12,030 nt of DNA. It comes from Bordetella parapertussis. Its GTDB lineage: Bacteria > Pseudomonadota > Gammaproteobacteria > Burkholderiales > Burkholderiaceae_B. The stretch lies in contig CAMDNZ010000072.1 in NCBI GenBank assembly GCA_945903445.1, forward strand, positions 1 through 12,030, written 5' to 3'. Under the pieces are notes generated by a model. It was not told the origin of the DNA and searched no databases. It worked only from the letters and a program-made list of their open reading frames with translations. Shown piece by piece: positions 5,400 through 12,030 of the stretch. The number at the start of each line of letters is the position of its first letter. Within the stretch, counting starts at the first letter, position 1. The position numbers and the translations under genes are program-made.

Positions 5400-6905
5400 A
5401 TGGAATTGATGGAAAACCTGATGCTGGGTTTCAGCGTAGCATTCACGCCTGAAAACCTGGCTTACGCCCTGCTGGGTTGCGTTTTAGGTACGCTGATCGG
5501 CGTGCTGCCGGGCATCGGACCCGTGCCAACGATCGCTATGCTGTTGCCGATCACGTACGTGCTGCCTCCAATCGCCGGCCTGATCATGCTTGCCGGTATT
5601 TACTACGGCGCACAATACGGCGGCTCGACGACAGCTATCCTGGTGGCGCTGCCGGGAGAAACCTCCGCGGTGGTAACCGTGTTGGATGGTCATCAGATGG
5701 CGCGTAATGGTCGGGCCGGTGCGGCCCTGGCGATCGCGGCACTCGGCTCGTTCTTTGCAGGTTGCGTGGCGACGGTCCTATTAGCTGCTTTCGCGCCACC
5801 TCTGGCTGAAGTCGCGTTCAAGTTCGGCCCCGCCGAGTACTTCTCGCTGATGATCCTGGGCCTGGTGGGTGCAGTGGTTTTGGCATCGGGTTCGTTGCCC
5901 AAGGCCATCGGTATGATCGTGTTGGGCCTGTTGCTCGGTATGGTGGGTACCGACGTGAACTCGGGCGTCGCTCGCTACGACTTCGGCATTCCCGAGCTGC
6001 AAGACGGCATCGACTTCGCAATCGTGGCTATGGGCGTGTTCGGCTTCGCCGAAATTATGACCAACCTCGAACAGAAAGAAGCCCGTGTCGACATCACCGA
6101 CAAGATCGGCAGCCTGTATCCCAACAAGGAAGAGTTCAAGGAAGCCTGGCCCGCCGTCGTGCGCGGTACAGCGCTCGGTTCATGCCTGGGGATCTTGCCC
6201 GGCGGTGGCGCAGTGTTGTCTTCGTTCGCTTCGTACACGCTTGAGAAGAAAATTTCGAAAAACCCGCAGCGCTTTGGCAAGGGCCACCCCGCCGGTCTGG
6301 CAGGTCCCGAATCGGCCAACAACGCGGCTGCTCAAACGTCGTTCATCCCGCTTCTCACGCTGGGTATTCCGGGCAACGCGGTAATGGCACTGATGGTGGG
6401 TGCAATGACCATTCACAACATCCAGCCCGGCCCTCAGGTGATGACCAGCCACCCGGAACTCTTTTGGGGCCTGATTGCGTCGATGTGGATCGGCAACCTG
6501 ATGCTGGTGATTTTGAACCTGCCCCTGATCGGCTTGTGGGTGAAGCTGCTGAAAGTGCCGTATCGCATTTTGTTCCCGGCGATTCTGGTGTTCTGCACGA
6601 TCGGTGTCTATTCTTTGAACTACAACGTGTTCGACATCTTCATCACGGCGATCTTCGGTGTAATCGGCTATGTCTGGGCAAAGCTGAAATGCGAAGGCGC
6701 TCCGCTGCTGCTGGGCTTGGTGTTGGGTCCCATGATGGAAGAAAACTTCCGCCGTGCGTTGCTGCTGTCGCGCGGCGATTTCTCGACCTTCATTACCCGC
6801 CCGCTGTCGGCAACGCTGTTGGCCGTCGCCGTGTTCCTGGTGATTTTGGTGGCCCTGCCCGCCATTCGCAAGAAACGCGAGGAGACCTTCGTCGAAGAGG
6901 AGTGA
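5400..6905 (+). CDS. tctA: tripartite tricarboxylate transporter large permease TctA
   Basis: TctA is the large permease subunit that forms the transport path, using the ion gradient and working with TctB and a TctC-type binding protein. The protein is 501 aa, the normal length, with about 11-12 membrane spans. The two inverted-repeat signature regions are clear: GVLPGIGPVPTIAMLLP (34-50) with YYGAQYGGSTTAILVALPGE (68-87), and LGILPGGGAVLSSFASY (263-279) with PESANNAAA and FIPLLTLGIPGN (303-326). The start has GAGGAG 7 bases upstream. An intrinsic terminator lies 46 bp past the stop, so tctB-tctA is a closed unit. Because no tctC is adjacent, the binding protein must be encoded elsewhere or off this window; several such orphan receptors per genome are common in Alcaligenaceae. 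Confidence 0.95.
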   Translation: MELMENLMLGFSVAFTPENLAYALLGCVLGTLIGVLPGIGPVPTIAMLLPITYVLPPIAGLIMLAGIYYGAQYGGSTTAILVALPGETSAVVTVLDGHQMARNGRAGAALAIAALGSFFAGCVATVLLAAFAPPLAEVAFKFGPAEYFSLMILGLVGAVVLASGSLPKAIGMIVLGLLLGMVGTDVNSGVARYDFGIPELQDGIDFAIVAMGVFGFAEIMTNLEQKEARVDITDKIGSLYPNKEEFKEAWPAVVRGTALGSCLGILPGGGAVLSSFASYTLEKKISKNPQRFGKGHPAGLAGPESANNAAAQTSFIPLLTLGIPGNAVMALMVGAMTIHNIQPGPQVMTSHPELFWGLIASMWIGNLMLVILNLPLIGLWVKLLKVPYRILFPAILVFCTIGVYSLNYNVFDIFITAIFGVIGYVWAKLKCEGAPLLLGLVLGPMMEENFRRALLLSRGDFSTFITRPLSATLLAVAVFLVILVALPAIRKKREETFVEEE

Positions 6906-6950
6906 TCGCAGGCCAGCCGCGAAAGCGGCGCATGGTCGTGGCACGATATG

Positions 6951-6978
6951 CGCCTCCCTCCGGGGAGGCGTTTTTGTT
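6951..6978 (+). terminator. intrinsic terminator after tctA
   Basis: CGCCTCCC-TCCG-GGGAGGCG forms a perfect 8-bp stem (6951-6970), followed by TTTTTGTT. It separates tctBA from the downstream gamma-glutamyltransferase gene. A weaker hairpin, GCCGC-GAAA-GCGGC, precedes it at about 6916-6929. Confidence 0.92.
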
Positions 6979-7021
6979 AAGCAATGGCCCATAAGAACCG
7001 TAGGCACGTCGTTTTTCGTAG

Positions 7022-7040
7022 GCTTACGTTAAGCTACGTA
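7022..7040. promoter_or_regulatory. overlapping small dyads upstream of the ggt-family gene
   Basis: GCTTA-CGT-TAAGC (7022-7034) is a perfect dyad overlapped by TACGT-N6-ACGTA (7025-7040), 24-42 bp before the predicted start at 7064. This is a candidate operator for the downstream unit. The arms are short, so chance is possible. Confidence 0.25.
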
Positions 7041-7063
7041 TTTACCCTCGACGTCGATGGCGC

Positions 7064-8668
7064 ATGACTTTTCATTGGGATAACCCGTACGGGTCAGTGC
7101 GAACGCCTGTGTTTGCGCGCAATATCGTAGCGACTTCGCAACCCCTGGCCGCACAAGCCGGCCTACGGATGCTGGCGCAAGGCGGCACCGCCGTGGATGC
7201 GGCCGTTGCCGCTGCCGCCACGCTGGCAATCGTCGAACCCGTCAGCAACGGGCTCGGTTCGGATTGCTTCGCTCAGGTGTGGGATGGTGCCCGGCTGCAT
7301 GGATTGAATGCATCGGGCCCCGCTCCGGCCCGCTGGAGTCTCGATTATTTTCATCGCAAGCATCGTGGTGTGATGCCGCGCCGAGGATGGGACAGCGTCA
7401 CTATTCCTGGATGTGTCGCCGGATGGGCGGCCTTGCACGAGCGCTGGGGGGCTCTGCCGTTTGATACGTTGCTTGCCCCGGCCATCGAATACGCCGAGCG
7501 TGGTTATGCCGTCTCGCCCATCGTGGCGCAGAAGTGGGCAGCCCAGATCCACGCGCTTCAAGCGCAACCGGGTTTCGCCGCAGCGTTCATGCCGAACGGT
7601 CGAGCACCCGATGTCGGAGAGCATTTCATTTTGCAAGGCGCAGCCGCCACGTTGCGACGCATTGCCGCCACACGGGGTCGAGATTTTTACGAAGGCGAGA
7701 CTGCACACAAGCTGGTCGCCCATGCGCAGGCGCACGATGCCGCGCTGACATTGGCCGACCTGCGCGACTACGCACCCGAATGGGTCACGCCGATCGCTCA
7801 GGACTACCGTGGCTATCGGCTGCACCAGTTACCACCCAACGGCCAGGGACTGGCCGCATTGATGGCTTTGGGCCTGCTGTCGCATTTCGATTTGAGCGTT
7901 CAACCCATCGACCACCCAGATACTCAACATTTGATGATAGAGGCCATGAAGCTGGCTTTCGCGGATGTGTATGCCCATGTCGGCGATGCTGCACACATGT
8001 CGGTATCTGCACAGGCATTGTTAGACCCGGCCTACCTCGCCGACCGAGTAGGATCGATCGATATGGGCCGGGCACAGACATTCTCGACCGGCCGCCAGCC
8101 TCAAGGCGGAACGGTCTATCTGACCGCAGCCGATCGCCACGGCATGATGGTCAGCTTCATTCAATCGAATTACATGGGCTTCGGATCGGGCGTCGTCGTG
8201 CCAGGCACAGGCGTCAGTCTGCAAAACCGGGGGCACGGATTCTGCACGGCACCGGGGCACGCCAATGCCGTTACCGGAGGCAAACGCCCGTTCCATACGA
8301 TCATCCCGGGATTTCTCACCCGCGACGGCGCCCCTATCATGAGCTTTGGCGTGATGGGCGGCAACATGCAACCGCAAGGACAGGTGCAGACCTTGGTACG
8401 CATGCTGGACTTCGGCCAGCAGCCTCAGGCCGCGTGCGATGCGCCACGCTGGAAGTGGAATCACGGCGTATCGGTAGATGTCGAGCGCAGCATGCCTGCC
8501 CCGATCTGCGACAGTTTGCGCGCGCGAGGCCATGTGCTGGAAGGCTTGAGCGATCCGTATATGGACTTCGGTTCGGGCCAGTTCATCTGGCGACTGGGCG
8601 ACCCCGCAGTGCAGGGTTACGTCGCCGCCAGCGACGGCCGCCGCGACGGATTGGCGGCGGGTTTTTAA
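7064..8668 (+). CDS. gamma-glutamyltransferase family protein (Ntn hydrolase)
   Basis: A 534-aa member of the gamma-glutamyltranspeptidase/cephalosporin-acylase-like family, enzymes that self-cleave and use the new N-terminal Thr as nucleophile to hydrolyse or transfer gamma-glutamyl groups. The N-terminal signature GGTAVDAAVAAAATLAIVEP (40-59) and SNGLGSD (61-67) are clear. The predicted cleavage site is QGG/T350, giving TVYLTAADRHG at the start of the small subunit, followed by NYMGFGSG and VSLQNRG (384-390). The C-terminal GVMGGNMQPQGQVQ (429-442) is also typical. No signal peptide is visible, unlike E. coli Ggt, so it is probably cytoplasmic and closer to YwrD-like proteins. The substrate is uncertain. 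The ATG at 7064 has a poor ribosome binding site. The dehydrogenase follows 98 bp downstream with no terminator seen. Confidence 0.9.
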   Translation: MTFHWDNPYGSVRTPVFARNIVATSQPLAAQAGLRMLAQGGTAVDAAVAAAATLAIVEPVSNGLGSDCFAQVWDGARLHGLNASGPAPARWSLDYFHRKHRGVMPRRGWDSVTIPGCVAGWAALHERWGALPFDTLLAPAIEYAERGYAVSPIVAQKWAAQIHALQAQPGFAAAFMPNGRAPDVGEHFILQGAAATLRRIAATRGRDFYEGETAHKLVAHAQAHDAALTLADLRDYAPEWVTPIAQDYRGYRLHQLPPNGQGLAALMALGLLSHFDLSVQPIDHPDTQHLMIEAMKLAFADVYAHVGDAAHMSVSAQALLDPAYLADRVGSIDMGRAQTFSTGRQPQGGTVYLTAADRHGMMVSFIQSNYMGFGSGVVVPGTGVSLQNRGHGFCTAPGHANAVTGGKRPFHTIIPGFLTRDGAPIMSFGVMGGNMQPQGQVQTLVRMLDFGQQPQAACDAPRWKWNHGVSVDVERSMPAPICDSLRARGHVLEGLSDPYMDFGSGQFIWRLGDPAVQGYVAASDGRRDGLAAGF

Positions 8669-8766
8669 GCCGTCGGCACACGCTCATCGGCATCGGCCTG
8701 GACTGGCGCGCGTTCGGCTGAACATTCACTCACCTCACATCACATCAATCATTCCTGGAGCATCGC

Positions 8767-9678
8767 ATGGCAACGATAGGCCAAAGGCAGTACGACACCC
8801 TGCCCTCGCGCAAGGTCGCATTTCTCGGGCTGGGCGTAATGGGGCTGCCGATGGCAGGCCACTTGGCGCGTGCCGGCCATACGGTCCGTGTCTACAACCG
8901 CTCGGGGTCCAAAGCCAACGCCTATGTGACCGAATTTGGCGGCACCTCGGCCGCGACACCGCGCGAGGCCGCAGGCGATGCCGACATCGTGTTCGCCTGC
9001 GTAGGCAACGACGACGACTTGCGCAGCGTGGTGCTGGGTGAGAACGGTGCGTTCGCCGGCATGAAGGCAGGCGCTGTGTTCGTCGATCACACCACGGCCT
9101 CGGCCAACGTCGCACGCGAGTTGCATGCCATCGCTCGGAGCGAGGGCTTGCACTTTGTGGATGCGCCGGTATCCGGCGGTCAAGCCGGTGCAGTCAACGG
9201 GCAATTGACCGTCATGTGCGGTGGCGATTCGGCCGTCTTCGAGCAGATCAAACCCCTGGCCCTACACTTCGGGCGTGCCGTCACGCGAGTGGGCGGTCCG
9301 GGCGCGGGCCAGTTGGCCAAGATGGTCAATCAGATCTGCATCGCAGGCGTGGTGCAGGGCCTGGCCGAGGCGATTGCGTTCGGCGAGGCCGCCGAGCTGG
9401 ACATGAAAGTCGTGCTGGATGTGATCAGCAAGGGCGCCGCGCAAAGCTGGCAAATGGAGAACCGCGGCAGCACGATGGTCGACGATCAGTTCGACTTCGG
9501 CTTTGCAGTGGACTGGATGCGCAAGGATCTAGGCCTGGTGTTGGACGAGGCGCGAGCAAATGGCGCGCGCGTGCCCTTGACTGCCCTGGTCGATCAGTTT
9601 TATGGCGATGTTCAGCAACAAGGTGGCAGTCGTTGGGACACTTCCAGCCTGATCAAACGACTGCGCCCTGGCAAGTAA
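8767..9678 (+). CDS. NAD(P)-dependent oxidoreductase, 3-hydroxyisobutyrate dehydrogenase family
   Basis: A 303-aa beta-hydroxyacid dehydrogenase (3-hydroxyisobutyrate / tartronate-semialdehyde reductase / GLYR family), oxidising a short beta-hydroxyacid or reducing the semialdehyde with NAD(P). The Rossmann motif FLGLGVMGLPMAGHL is at 19-33 with NRS at 44-46 after the second strand. The substrate-binding DAPVSGGQAGA is at 132-142. The catalytic lysine is Lys185 in GQLAKMVNQ, and Lys253 in MRKDLGL lies in the C-terminal domain. A 15-residue extension precedes the Rossmann strand. The start at 8767 has TGGAG about 7 bases upstream. Its place after the gamma-glutamyltransferase gene suggests a shared catabolic role, but the substrate cannot be named. 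Confidence 0.92.
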   Translation: MATIGQRQYDTLPSRKVAFLGLGVMGLPMAGHLARAGHTVRVYNRSGSKANAYVTEFGGTSAATPREAAGDADIVFACVGNDDDLRSVVLGENGAFAGMKAGAVFVDHTTASANVARELHAIARSEGLHFVDAPVSGGQAGAVNGQLTVMCGGDSAVFEQIKPLALHFGRAVTRVGGPGAGQLAKMVNQICIAGVVQGLAEAIAFGEAAELDMKVVLDVISKGAAQSWQMENRGSTMVDDQFDFGFAVDWMRKDLGLVLDEARANGARVPLTALVDQFYGDVQQQGGSRWDTSSLIKRLRPGK

Positions 9679-9679
9679 T

Positions 9680-9723
9680 GCCTGAGCGACGGCAGGCGAG
9701 CACGGGCCGGCATGAACCGGCCC
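9680..9723. terminator. possible hairpin terminator between convergent genes
   Basis: GCCTG-N8-CAGGC (9680-9697) and a stronger GGGCCGG-CATGAA-CCGGCCC (9704-9723) follow the dehydrogenase stop and face the end of azoR. No T-run follows on either strand, so termination would be weak or factor-dependent. Confidence 0.4.
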
Positions 9724-9738
9724 ATGCTTATATGAGCT

Positions 9739-10344
9739 TCAGGCAAAGGCCAGGGCGTCGATCTGTGCTTTACCCTGGGCGACGCCTGCGGCAGCCATAT
9801 CCGGCCCCATGGCCAAACCTTCGGCGCCCACGAACGCGACATCGGTCATGCCCACAAAACCCAACATCGTCTGCAAATAGGGCGTCACGGTGTCGATGGC
9901 CGTGCCACGGGACTGACCACCACGCGAGGTCACGACGAACACCTTCTTGCCCTTGACCAGACCTTCAGGCACGCCCTCGGACGAATACTGAAAGGTGACG
10001 CCTGCACGTGCGATGAAGTCGATGTAGCTTTTGAGTTGCGCGGGCAAACCGAAGTTGTAGATAGGCACAGCGAAGATGATGCGTTCGGCCTCGAACAGTT
10101 CCTCGACCAGCGTGTCTGCCAGGGCAACGATGCCGCGCTGGGCCTCGCTACGCTGCTCGGCGGGCGTGGACAAGGCGCCCAGCACTTGGCCATCGAAATA
10201 AGGCAGAGGTTGAGCGCCCAGGTCGCGTGTTTGCACCGACAGATCGGTGTCCGTGCCAGCGACGCGATTGACCAGATGATCGACCAGTTTGCGCGACGTC
10301 GAGTGATCGCCGAGGATAGAGGAGAGAATGACCAGGGTTTTCAT
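9739..10344 (-). CDS. azoR: FMN-dependent NADH-azoreductase / quinone reductase AzoR
   Basis: AzoR is a homodimeric FMN flavoprotein of the cytosol that reduces quinones and azo compounds with NAD(P)H by two-electron transfer, guarding against thiol and quinone stress. The protein is 201 aa, the family size. It has the flavodoxin-like N-terminal MKTLVILSSILGDHSTSR (FMN phosphate loop, 9-18), PIYNFGLPAQLK (94-105) followed by YIDFIARAGVTF, and TSRGG (139-143), all FMN-binding signatures. The start at 10344 has CGGAG 7 bases upstream; the open frame runs further upstream to 10506 but through the promoter region. It is divergent from a LysR regulator with 160 bp between starts, suggesting regulation by that protein. 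Confidence 0.95.
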   Translation of the reverse strand: MKTLVILSSILGDHSTSRKLVDHLVNRVAGTDTDLSVQTRDLGAQPLPYFDGQVLGALSTPAEQRSEAQRGIVALADTLVEELFEAERIIFAVPIYNFGLPAQLKSYIDFIARAGVTFQYSSEGVPEGLVKGKKVFVVTSRGGQSRGTAIDTVTPYLQTMLGFVGMTDVAFVGAEGLAMGPDMAAAGVAQGKAQIDALAFA

Positions 10345-10389
10345 AAGCGGCTCCGAATAGGAACAATAACAATGAGCCGACTGTACCCG

Positions 10390-10419
10390 TTGAGATTGAT
10401 GCCATAAACCGGGTATAAG
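10390..10419 (+). promoter_or_regulatory. candidate sigma70 promoter of the LysR gene
   Basis: TTGAGA (10390-10395) and TATAAG (10414-10419) are separated by 18 bases. The predicted transcription start at about 10426 falls inside the adjacent 28-bp palindrome, which would suit autorepression. This is a sequence match only. Confidence 0.4.
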
Positions 10420-10423
10420 TGAA

Positions 10424-10451
10424 CAGATCGTTCTATAAATAGAACAATCTG
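10424..10451. promoter_or_regulatory. 28-bp palindrome, probable LysR operator
   Basis: CAGATCGTTCTAT (10424-10436) and ATAGAACAATCTG (10439-10451) are 13-base arms with one mismatch around a two-base centre. It lies between azoR and the LysR gene, 80 bp from the azoR start and 53 bp from the regulator start. It contains the T-N11-A form expected of LysR-family sites. The likely binder is the LysR protein encoded next to it. Confidence 0.7.
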
Positions 10452-10504
10452 CCTGACGTTCTGGCATAAATCTCCTTTCCCATAGCCATTCCAGGCGACG
10501 CCCC

Positions 10505-11416
10505 ATGCGCGATTTGAACGACCTGTATTACTTCACCAAGGTGGTCGAACACGGCGGATTCAGTGCAGCGGCACGGGCACTGAATATCCCCAAGTCGCGC
10601 CTATCGCGTCGCATCGCGGGCCTGGAGGACGAGTTGGGAATTCGGCTGTTGCAGCGGTCGACCCGGCGCGTACGACTCAGTCTGGCGGGCGAACGGTTTC
10701 TCCAGCACTGTCGCGAAATGTCGAGCTCGGCGCGGGCAGCCTTGGACGCCGTTCAACAGATGAAAAGCGCGCCGGCCGGCCCAGTTCGAATCAGTTGCCC
10801 AGTGCCCATTGCGCATCAAATGCTCGCACCGGTACTGCCAGAATTTCTCGCGCTGTGGCCCGACGTGTCGGTGGAGGTGGTGGTTACCAACCGGCGAGTG
10901 GACTTGATCGCCGAGGGGGTCGATTTGGCCTTGCGGGTGCGAACGAAACTGAACACCGACGCCGATTTCGTGGTGCGGCATATCGGTCCATCGCGCGGTT
11001 GTCTAGTGGCCAGTCCGGCCTTTTTGGCGCGCTGGGGCCAACCGGATTCGCTCGCCGACTTGGCGGATCAACCCTGCCTTCAATTCGCCGAACCGAGCGA
11101 CGAGCCTCGATGGGTGCTGGTGGACGACTTCGGCGAAGAGCACGACTTGAGAATACGTCCTGCCTTAGTCTGCAACGACTTCACCGTGCTGCTGGAGGCG
11201 GCAACCCGGGGGCGCGGTGTGACGCTGCTGCCAACCATGGCCACGCTCGATGCACGCCGTAGAGGCGAGCTGGTGCAGGTGCTGCCACGCTTGCGCTCGA
11301 TCGACGGTTTGCTGCACATCATCTATCCATCCAGACGGGGCATGATGCCCGCCGTCCGAGCGCTGCTGGACTTTTTGGCCGATCGGCTGAAATCACCGGA
11401 CGGCCCGAATCGATAA
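10505..11416 (+). CDS. LysR-family transcriptional regulator
   Basis: A 303-aa LysR-type regulator, the usual length. The N-terminal winged helix-turn-helix covers about residues 3-60: YYFTKVVEHGGFSAAARALN, then IPKSRLSRRIAGLEDELG and LLQRSTRRVRLS. A linker helix and the effector-binding domain follow (GPVRISCPVPIAHQML onward, with VDLIAEGVDLALRV). The style is that of the CrgA/AaeR-like group whose genes are often divergent from quinone or aldehyde detoxification genes. AGGCG lies about 8 bases before the ATG. It faces away from azoR, so it probably controls azoR and itself through the palindrome between them. The inducer is unknown. Confidence 0.93.
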   Translation: MRDLNDLYYFTKVVEHGGFSAAARALNIPKSRLSRRIAGLEDELGIRLLQRSTRRVRLSLAGERFLQHCREMSSSARAALDAVQQMKSAPAGPVRISCPVPIAHQMLAPVLPEFLALWPDVSVEVVVTNRRVDLIAEGVDLALRVRTKLNTDADFVVRHIGPSRGCLVASPAFLARWGQPDSLADLADQPCLQFAEPSDEPRWVLVDDFGEEHDLRIRPALVCNDFTVLLEAATRGRGVTLLPTMATLDARRRGELVQVLPRLRSIDGLLHIIYPSRRGMMPAVRALLDFLADRLKSPDGPNR

Positions 11417-11541
11417 GCCCGATCGCGCAAAACGACGCCGCTCACGTCTTGGCCCTCGGCCAGTCGCCGCAGCTTGCCGACGATCTGCTCGACAGCCGCT
11501 TCAAGCAGCGCGCGATGCGGACTGGCGAGCAAGATACACAT
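11323..11541 (-). CDS. doubtful small ORF overlapping the LysR 3' end
   Basis: A 72-aa frame starting MCILLASPHRALLEAAVEQI lies 18 bp after the kinase fragment on the same strand. Its first 45 or so codons, outside LysR, have gene-like GC-rich third positions. The rest is antisense to the end of the LysR gene. It may be the remains of a gene that once followed the kinase, or chance. I do not recognise it, and the ribosome binding site is weak. Confidence 0.22.
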   Translation of the reverse strand: MCILLASPHRALLEAAVEQIVGKLRRLAEGQDVSGVVLRDRAYRFGPSGDFSRSAKKSSSARTAGIMPRLDG

Positions 11542-11559
11542 GCAGCCTGCTGATCAACA

Positions 11560-11916
11560 TCAGTAAGTCGCGGGAATCCGTAGTTCGGCACGCAAGCCGC
11601 GTCCACCCAGCGCGTTGGGCTCGCCATCGAGCAATACGATGTCGCCCCCATTGCGGCGCGCATAGGCCCGGGCGATGGCCAGGCCTAGTCCCGATCCACC
11701 CGGATGGTTTCGAGCGTCGCTGGCCCCGGCCCGATCGAACCGGGCGAACACGCGCTCACGCAATGCAGGAGTAATGCCCGGGCCGTCATCGGCGACACTA
11801 CACACTGCATCGCTGCCCGCACGTTCGACGGCGACGGTAATGGTGGCGGCGGTCGGTGCGTAGTGGATGGCGTTATGAATCAAGTGTCCTAGCCACGATT
11901 TAATCTGACAGTACAA
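11560..11916 (-). pseudogene. sensor histidine kinase, C-terminal ATPase fragment only
   Basis: This is the HATPase_c domain of a two-component sensor kinase: N box HLIHNAIHYA (about 11-20), G1 box DDGPG (43-47), F box FARFDRA (57-63), G2 box GGSGLGLAIARA (73-84) and a normal end at ELRIPATY. The sensor, HAMP and phospho-accepting His domains are missing. In frame the sequence is open only to a TAA at 11973-11971, and the residues between (from about 11900 upward) do not resemble a kinase. The only start here is a TTG at 11916. With 114 bp left before the window edge, I infer the gene was cut, by insertion or rearrangement, near 11895-11915. The remains cannot autophosphorylate. No response regulator is seen here. 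Confidence 0.7.
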
Positions 11917-11953
11917 CTCTATTAAGCGCCTAAAGAAGGAGACGGTGTCGGCA

Positions 11954-12030
11954 TTGTCCGATTCAACTGTTTATCGAGAGCGAGTTGTTTTGACTCCTGG
12001 AAGGTATGCCATGGTGTTTTACCAAAGCAG
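11954..12030 (+). CDS. start of an unidentified ORF running off the right edge
   Basis: After a TGA at 11906-11908 a plus-strand frame stays open to the window end. A good AAGGAG at 11936-11941 precedes possible starts GTG 11945 and TTG 11954; from the TTG it reads MSDSTVYRERVVLTPGRYAM and on. Codon use is less GC-rich than the neighbouring genes. I do not recognise the sequence. Both starts are non-ATG and neither spacing is ideal (3 and 12 bases), so the call is weak. It is divergent from the broken kinase and could be the first gene of inserted DNA. Confidence 0.35.
   Translation, partial: MSDSTVYRERVVLTPGRYAMVFYQS

Noticed and set aside
6180..7007. 275-aa minus-strand ORF, Gln/His/Arg-rich
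   Set aside because: It is antisense to tctA. The odd composition is what the complement of a GC-rich membrane-protein gene gives.
7534..8721. 395-aa plus-strand ORF
   Set aside because: It is a +1-type shadow frame inside the gamma-glutamyltransferase gene, rich in Arg and Pro, with no domain.
6000..9700. A single operon from tctB to the dehydrogenase
   Set aside because: A perfect 8-bp stem with a T-run at 6951-6978 separates tctA from the next gene, so at most the last two genes form one unit.

Overview
The window looks like chromosome from a betaproteobacterium, most likely Burkholderiales/Alcaligenaceae (Bordetella, Achromobacter, Pusillimonas-like). The reasons are GC-rich coding DNA, a zapA gene followed directly by 6S RNA, a TctA/TctB tricarboxylate-type transporter of the kind expanded in that family, and the protein styles (lgt, SIMPL, AzoR with a divergent LysR regulator). 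The genus is inferred, not proven.

Layout, left to right. (1) 1-577 has no convincing gene. It holds a minus-strand promoter-like sequence whose gene would lie off the left edge, and a four-copy 14-bp tandem repeat. (2) 578-1644, minus strand: a periplasmic class I cytochrome c and msrA (methionine sulfoxide reductase), with a small direct-repeat/dyad block between them. A possible 26-codon leader ORF overlaps the cytochrome start. (3) lgt (plus) converges on a secreted SIMPL/DUF541 protein (minus), and their 3' ends overlap. (4) 3496-4512, minus strand: a cell-division block reading coiled-coil (ZapB-like) protein, zapA, 6S RNA (ssrS), then a terminator with a UUCG loop. The coiled-coil gene carries an in-frame amber codon that cuts off its last 36 codons. 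(5) 4925-6905, plus strand: tctB-tctA, the membrane part of a tripartite tricarboxylate transporter, closed by a good intrinsic terminator. No tctC binding-protein gene is in the window. (6) 7064-9678, plus strand: a gamma-glutamyltransferase-family Ntn hydrolase and a 3-hydroxyisobutyrate-dehydrogenase-family oxidoreductase, possibly one transcription unit. (7) azoR (minus) and a LysR regulator (plus) are divergent, with a 28-bp near-perfect palindrome between them. (8) At the right edge is the C-terminal ATPase half of a sensor histidine kinase (minus). Its upstream part is missing, and the sequence that replaces it is less GC-rich and contains the start of an unidentified plus-strand reading frame, so this may be the edge of an inserted element.

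Most of the window is housekeeping and ordinary accessory metabolism. I see no clear new defence, CRISPR or mobile system. The points most worth a second look are the amber codon upstream of zapA, the broken histidine kinase at the right edge, the azoR/LysR palindrome, the tandem repeat near the left edge, and the possible coupled leader ORF of the cytochrome.
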